NCBI GenBank assembly: GCA_964486935.1
Contig: CAZAPG010000002.1
Span: forward strand, 124,001-188,000
Length of the DNA stretch: 64,000 nt
From: CAZAPG01 sp964486935
GTDB taxonomy: Bacteria; Chloroflexota; Anaerolineae; 4572-78; J111
Direction of reading: 5' to 3'
A model generated the notes under the pieces. The model made no database searches and was not told where the DNA came from. It worked only from the letters and a program-made list of their open reading frames with translations. The position numbers and the translations under genes were made by a program. The first letter of the stretch is position 1. Every line of letters begins with the position of its first letter. This document shows positions 60,172 through 64,000 of the stretch, in pieces.

Positions 60172-61617
60172 TTAAGCCTGGTCAGGTTTTGGCTCTGCTG
60201 TTGTTTGGGGGTATTCAACGCGAGCGCGGGCAACGGTCAGGCCGTCAACCGCCAAGACGGTAAAGCGGATATGATCAAGATAGGTGAATTTATCGCCAAC
60301 CTGGGGTACGCGGCCAAGTTCGGCCATAATAAAGCCGCTGACGGTTTCCACATCGGGCAAATCTTCTTCTGCGCCCAAATCGACGCGCTCCTGCAATTCG
60401 TCAAGCAGGAGGTTGCCGGCAACTTCTAACACGCCGGGGCCAAGTGGCACCAGGGGTTCTAATTCCAGGTCAAACTCGTCGCGCACTTCGCCAACTACTT
60501 CTTCAACCAAATCTTCCAGGGTGACAATGCCGGCGGTGCCGCCGTACTCATCCAGCACAATAGCCATATGAATGCGCTGGTATTTAAAGGTGACCAGTAG
60601 TTTGTCGGCGGGGTAATGCTCTGGCACTACGGGGATAGAGCGAAGCAGCAGCCGGATATCGAAATTGCCCCGCAGCCGGATTTGGTGGCGCACCAGGTCT
60701 TTAATGTGAATCACGCCGATGATGTTATCCAGGCTGCCTTCGTAAACAGGAAAACGGCTGTGATTGCTGGCGGCAATCTGGTTGAGCAAATCTGGCAGGG
60801 GGATGTTGTGGGGTACGGCCTCTATTTTGGGGCGAGGGGTCATAACCTGGTGGACCTGCCGGCTTCTGAAATCCAGAATTTTGTGAATAATCTCCTGCTC
60901 GTCTTCGTTTAGCAGGCCACCTTCAACACTGTCTGATATAATCATCTCCAGCTCTTCGGGGGAGTGGAGCCGGGCCTGGCCCTCGATAGGCGGAATACGC
61001 AACAGGGTAAGCAGTAGATTACCAACGCCATTAAGAATTTTTACCGGCCCAGATAACAGGGTTTGGATTAAGTGCATTGGACGCGAGATAGCCAGCACAG
61101 CCCTGTCTGGCGCAGTCAGGGCCAGTGATTTGGGGACCATCTCGCCAAATACCACGTGTAAATAAGTTAGCAGGCTGACCCCCGCCAGCCAGCCGATGGT
61201 GATGATCAGGGTGTCGTGCGGGTCAAACCCCAATAGCCAGGCCAGGTATGGTTCAATAAAATGGGCAATTTGCGGCTCGCCGTACATGCCCAACCCCAGC
61301 GAGGCAACGGTAATGCCAAGCTGCGCGGTGGCAATATAATGGTTTTGTTTATCGGTTGAGCGTAAAGTAGTCAGAACGCCCTGGGCCAGCCGGTTGCCCT
61401 GGTTGGCCATTTGCTCCATTTGCGAGGGGCGGACGCCAATAATGGCAAACTCGGCCATTACAAACAGCCCGTTTAGGAGCACTAACAAAATAATAACAAT
61501 AGTTGGCACAATCAGGCTGCCCGGCCCCGGTAAATCTTGTTCGGTAACAACCGCTCCGGCTATTGCCAGCGGTACGGGTAAACTTGCCAGCAGCAAGATA
61601 AGTTTAATCACTTTCAA
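60172..61617 (-). CDS. CorC/HlyC-type CNNM transporter-like protein (hemolysin family), second of a pair
   Basis: 481 residues. DUF21 membrane domain (about residues 35-220; GSLIVPTIVIILLVLLNGLF), two CBS domains (VHQVMTPRPKIEAVPHN; DIRLLLRSIPVVPEH), and a C-terminal CorC_HlyC transporter-associated domain (LLLDELQERVDLG then TVSGFIMAELGRVPQVGD). Members are Mg/Co efflux or unknown transporters. The start overlaps the upstream paralogue by 14 nt. Confidence 0.9.
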   Translation of the reverse strand: MKVIKLILLLASLPVPLAIAGAVVTEQDLPGPGSLIVPTIVIILLVLLNGLFVMAEFAIIGVRPSQMEQMANQGNRLAQGVLTTLRSTDKQNHYIATAQLGITVASLGLGMYGEPQIAHFIEPYLAWLLGFDPHDTLIITIGWLAGVSLLTYLHVVFGEMVPKSLALTAPDRAVLAISRPMHLIQTLLSGPVKILNGVGNLLLTLLRIPPIEGQARLHSPEELEMIISDSVEGGLLNEDEQEIIHKILDFRSRQVHQVMTPRPKIEAVPHNIPLPDLLNQIAASNHSRFPVYEGSLDNIIGVIHIKDLVRHQIRLRGNFDIRLLLRSIPVVPEHYPADKLLVTFKYQRIHMAIVLDEYGGTAGIVTLEDLVEEVVGEVRDEFDLELEPLVPLGPGVLEVAGNLLLDELQERVDLGAEEDLPDVETVSGFIMAELGRVPQVGDKFTYLDHIRFTVLAVDGLTVARARVEYPQTTAEPKPDQA

Positions 61618-62956
61618 GTCCCTCCCACTCGGTTACGTGGGGCACAACGCCTGTGGGCAGCAACAGCGAAACTTCGGTAATGCTGCGCTCTTCCATAGCC
61701 TCTACCCTGACGGTAATGTTAGATGTGTCGACAATTACCTCGTCGCCCACGGTTGGCAACCGGCCCGATTTGCTAAAGACCAACCCGCCCAGCGTATCGG
61801 CCTCATCATCGGGCAGGTCAAGCGCAAGGTATTCATTGACATCCGTTACCAGCAGGTCGCCTCGCAGGTGAATGCGGCCATCTTTGTCGGAAGATATCAG
61901 GGGCAGTTCGTCATCAAACTCGTCTTGAAATTCGCCAAAGATTTCCTCAATCAAATCTTCAAAGGTAATTAACCCGGCCACGCCGCCATACTCGTCAAAA
62001 ACAATGGCAATATATTGCCGGTTGTTGTTAAGCCGCAGCCAGACTTCTACAATGGGCAGGGTTTCCGGCACGTAGATAATCTCGCGCAGCGCCTCTTTGG
62101 GCTTTTGCTGGTTTTGCAGTCGCAGGCGAAACAGGTCTTTAATGTGAACAAAGCCAACAATATCATCAATACCGGAATCATACAGGGGGATACGCGAGAA
62201 GCCGGCCTGGCAGGCAATGTCTATCAAATCGTCAACGGTGCTGTTGATAGAACCGGCCATCAGGCGAGTGCGGGGAACCATCACCTGGCGCGCCACCAGT
62301 TCTCGCAGCCGAAAGGCGTTGCGCAGAAGTTGCTGCTCATGTTCGTGCAGCAGGCCACCTTCGTGGCTCTCGCTGACCAAAAGTTCAATTTCCTGGGGAG
62401 AGTGCAGGTGAGCGTGCCCGTGGGCGTGGTCTATTTTTAGAAGTTTTAGAACCAGATTACCGCTACCGTTGAGCAGCCAGATAAAGGGCCTGAAAATAAT
62501 CAGGCTCCATTTCATTGGCACAAGGGTTGCCAGCGCTAGTTTTTCCGGGTAGAGAATGGCGACCGATTTGGGAAATAGCTCGCCCAAAATCACTTGCAGG
62601 GTGGTCAGCAGCACCAGCACAAATGTAACCGAAATAGAGAGGGCGGCCGGCTGGGCCAGGTTGCCCCACGTTTCCAACAGGGGGGCCAGAGCCACCGCGA
62701 TGGTGCGCTGTCCATACGCGCCCAAAATTAGCGACGAGAGGGTGATACCCACCTGGCAGGCGGCCACGTATGTGTCCAGCGCTTTGGTATCTTCAACAAT
62801 TGGACGCAACGCTCTGGCCAGCCGGTTGCCGTCTTCGGCCAATTGGATAATGCGGGTACGGCGAGAACTAACGGTGGCAAATTCGGCAGCTACGTACAGG
62901 GCGTTGAAAAACACCAACAGGGCAACAATAGCTGTTACAATGATTATAGTTGTCAT
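61604..62956 (-). CDS. CorC/HlyC-type CNNM transporter-like protein, first of a pair
   Basis: 450 residues, same architecture as the downstream protein: DUF21 (AIVALLVFFNALYVAAEFA), CBS pair (LVARQVMVPRTRLMAG, then EIIYVPETLPIVEVWLR), CorC domain (VTDVNEYLALDLPDDEADTL). The two share only moderate identity in the membrane part, so they are a diverged duplicate pair that probably works as a heteromer. Confidence 0.9.
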   Translation of the reverse strand: MTTIIIVTAIVALLVFFNALYVAAEFATVSSRRTRIIQLAEDGNRLARALRPIVEDTKALDTYVAACQVGITLSSLILGAYGQRTIAVALAPLLETWGNLAQPAALSISVTFVLVLLTTLQVILGELFPKSVAILYPEKLALATLVPMKWSLIIFRPFIWLLNGSGNLVLKLLKIDHAHGHAHLHSPQEIELLVSESHEGGLLHEHEQQLLRNAFRLRELVARQVMVPRTRLMAGSINSTVDDLIDIACQAGFSRIPLYDSGIDDIVGFVHIKDLFRLRLQNQQKPKEALREIIYVPETLPIVEVWLRLNNNRQYIAIVFDEYGGVAGLITFEDLIEEIFGEFQDEFDDELPLISSDKDGRIHLRGDLLVTDVNEYLALDLPDDEADTLGGLVFSKSGRLPTVGDEVIVDTSNITVRVEAMEERSITEVSLLLPTGVVPHVTEWEGLESD

Positions 62957-63019
62957 ATTATTTTGTGCGTGAAGTGCGGCGCGTGATGATTAGTTTGAAA
63001 ACTTTCACGCAGCACAGAA

Positions 63020-64000
63020 TTACTGCATATCCCAAACGCGCTTCCACACCGCCGATGATAGCTGCGCGGCTTTTTGGGCAATGGCGTTTTCATTGAGCGT
63101 TAGCACCTGCCGGTCTTGCATAAGCATTTGCCCGCCACAAATGGTGTGGGTTACGTGGCTGCCATCCATGCCAAAAATAATGTGCCAGGGGTAATTGCCG
63201 TCGGTTAGGGGCGTAAAGGGCGCGTAATCCAGCAGAATGATATCGGCGAATGCGCCGGCGGTTAGCGCGCCCGCCGGTTTGGGAAAGAAGATGGCGGCAA
63301 TGGCGGCATTGTTTTTAAAGGCCATATTTATCAATCTGTCGCCGGGCATTACGCGCGGGTCGTTTTTGCTAACCTTGTGCAGCAGATAGGCGGTGTGAAT
63401 TTCGGTGAACATATTGTTGTAAAAACCGTCGTTGCCCAGCCCTACGGTGATGCCTTTATCGAGCATTTTTTCCACTTCGGCCACGCCTACGGCGTTGTTC
63501 ATATTGCTGCGCGGCTGGTGGCTGATTTTAGTTTTGGTAGCGCGAAAGGCGTCCATCTCGTAAGCGTCAACATGAATGGCGTGGGCCACCAGGGTTTTTG
63601 GACCCAAGATTTCTTTTTTCTCCAGACGCTCGGCCACGCGCAGATTGTACTTTTTTAAACTGTCGGCTTCATCGGCCTTATCCTCGGCCACGTGGATATG
63701 AAAGCCGGTGTCCAGCCCGGCCGCGGCATCTACGCAGGCTTCCAGGGTGGCATCGCTCACCGTAAACGAGGCGTGCAGACCAAACGACGCGCCCAGTTTG
63801 GGGTTGGGCCGGTCGCGCAACCGCTTGATGAAGCGCACGTTTTCGGCAATGCCGGCGGCGGCTCCGTCTGGCCCGTTGCGGTCGGTTACTTCGTAACAGA
63901 GGGCCACCCGCAGCCCGGATTCGGAGGCGGCCTCGGCCAGCGCGTCAAGCGAGCCGTCGATGTGGTTGGGGCTGGCGTGGTGGTCAATGAGCGTGGTGGC
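63020..64000 (-). CDS. ssnA: SsnA-type aminohydrolase (5' end outside window)
   Basis: 326 residues seen; the frame is open to base 64000, so the start is outside. Amidohydrolase TIM-barrel: TTLIDHHASPNHIDGSL (inside the last 31 codons), ASFGLHASFTVSD, TGFHIHVAEDKADEAD (metal His), TLVAHAIHVDA, NARSNMNN-like SHQPRSNMNNAVG, and LGNDGFYNN (metal Asp). The opening and the order TDRNG ... EENVRF ... match SsnA, a protein of the E. coli purine/ureido cluster (ygeW-ygfK-ssnA). This links it to the carbamoyltransferase operon in the window. Confidence 0.85.
   Translation of the reverse strand, partial: ATTLIDHHASPNHIDGSLDALAEAASESGLRVALCYEVTDRNGPDGAAAGIAENVRFIKRLRDRPNPKLGASFGLHASFTVSDATLEACVDAAAGLDTGFHIHVAEDKADEADSLKKYNLRVAERLEKKEILGPKTLVAHAIHVDAYEMDAFRATKTKISHQPRSNMNNAVGVAEVEKMLDKGITVGLGNDGFYNNMFTEIHTAYLLHKVSKNDPRVMPGDRLINMAFKNNAAIAAIFFPKPAGALTAGAFADIILLDYAPFTPLTDGNYPWHIIFGMDGSHVTHTICGGQMLMQDRQVLTLNENAIAQKAAQLSSAVWKRVWDMQ

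Overview
The window looks like a chromosomal segment of an uncultured or little-studied Chloroflexota bacterium of the Anaerolineae type. This is inferred from gene content rather than from a phylogenetic marker. Pointers are a group 3b-like (sulfhydrogenase-type) [NiFe] hydrogenase, a very large SARP/BTAD-AAA-TPR regulator, STAND-like ATPases, an XPB helicase with its Bax1 (DUF790) nuclease partner, pentapeptide-repeat and TPR lipoproteins, and two secreted proteins that end in a YLPLV/YLPII-type tail. Genes are dense, often overlap by 1-30 nt, and carry AGGAG-type ribosome binding sites. No phage, plasmid, rRNA or CRISPR locus is visible. The only mobile traces are one IS3-like transposase scrap and several families of short palindromic repeats.

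Layout. 1-5170 (+): hydrogenase operon (beta, cNMP-binding protein, gamma, delta, alpha), a hairpin, then the maturation protease. 5150-6660: a stand-alone AlkC-tail-like mini-protein, a repeat and an AI-2E/PerM permease. 6660-13090 (-): a catabolic-looking block with a MetE-like protein, a ThDP enzyme, a VOC protein, a maleylacetate-reductase-like iron alcohol dehydrogenase, a GNAT and a DinB/maleylpyruvate-isomerase-fold protein. 13180-17140 (-): the giant regulator and a small membrane protein. 17310-23055 (-): an operon led by a GntR regulator with a 'knotted' carbamoyltransferase, carbamate kinase, a threonine-synthase-like enzyme and a second PLP enzyme. It looks like a ureido/carbamoyl amino-acid fermentation module that makes ATP from carbamoyl phosphate. 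A miniature repeat lies inside the operon.

23300-31600: SRPBCC protein, uvrA, a histone-H1-like mini-protein, a TPR lipoprotein, and an APH-type kinase coupled to a divergent enolase paralogue. 31600-34655 (-): LysE exporter, alpha/beta hydrolase, DadA-type FAD oxidase. 34741-38761 (-): a two-gene operon of an HTH-ATPase and a glycine-zipper membrane protein fused to a similar ATPase. 38900-42630: a small unknown protein, an EEP-family membrane phosphodiesterase, an M20 peptidase, a DUF4864 lipoprotein and an ABA4-like protein. 42620-48530: XPB-like helicase and Bax1-like nuclease flanking a flavin monooxygenase, a chlorite-dismutase/HemQ family protein and an aldo/keto reductase. 48610-52190: homocysteine methyltransferase, then a HAD/PyrK/PyrD-like operon whose PyrD lacks the usual catalytic Cys loop. 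52200-53300: tRNA-Val(CAC) with promoter and terminator, and a degraded IS3-like region. 53440-60050: secreted beta-propellers, DUF1638, pentapeptide protein and a membrane protein with six internal repeats. 60170-64000 (-): two CorC/HlyC-type transporters and an SsnA-type aminohydrolase cut by the window edge.

Most worth following up are three families of dispersed palindromic elements: a three-copy ~90-100 bp triple-hairpin repeat, a MITE-like element with a deleted derivative, and a leader shared by three unrelated genes. Also notable are the carbamoyltransferase operon, the enolase and PyrD paralogues with altered active sites, the ATPase pair, and the split XPB-Bax1 pair.
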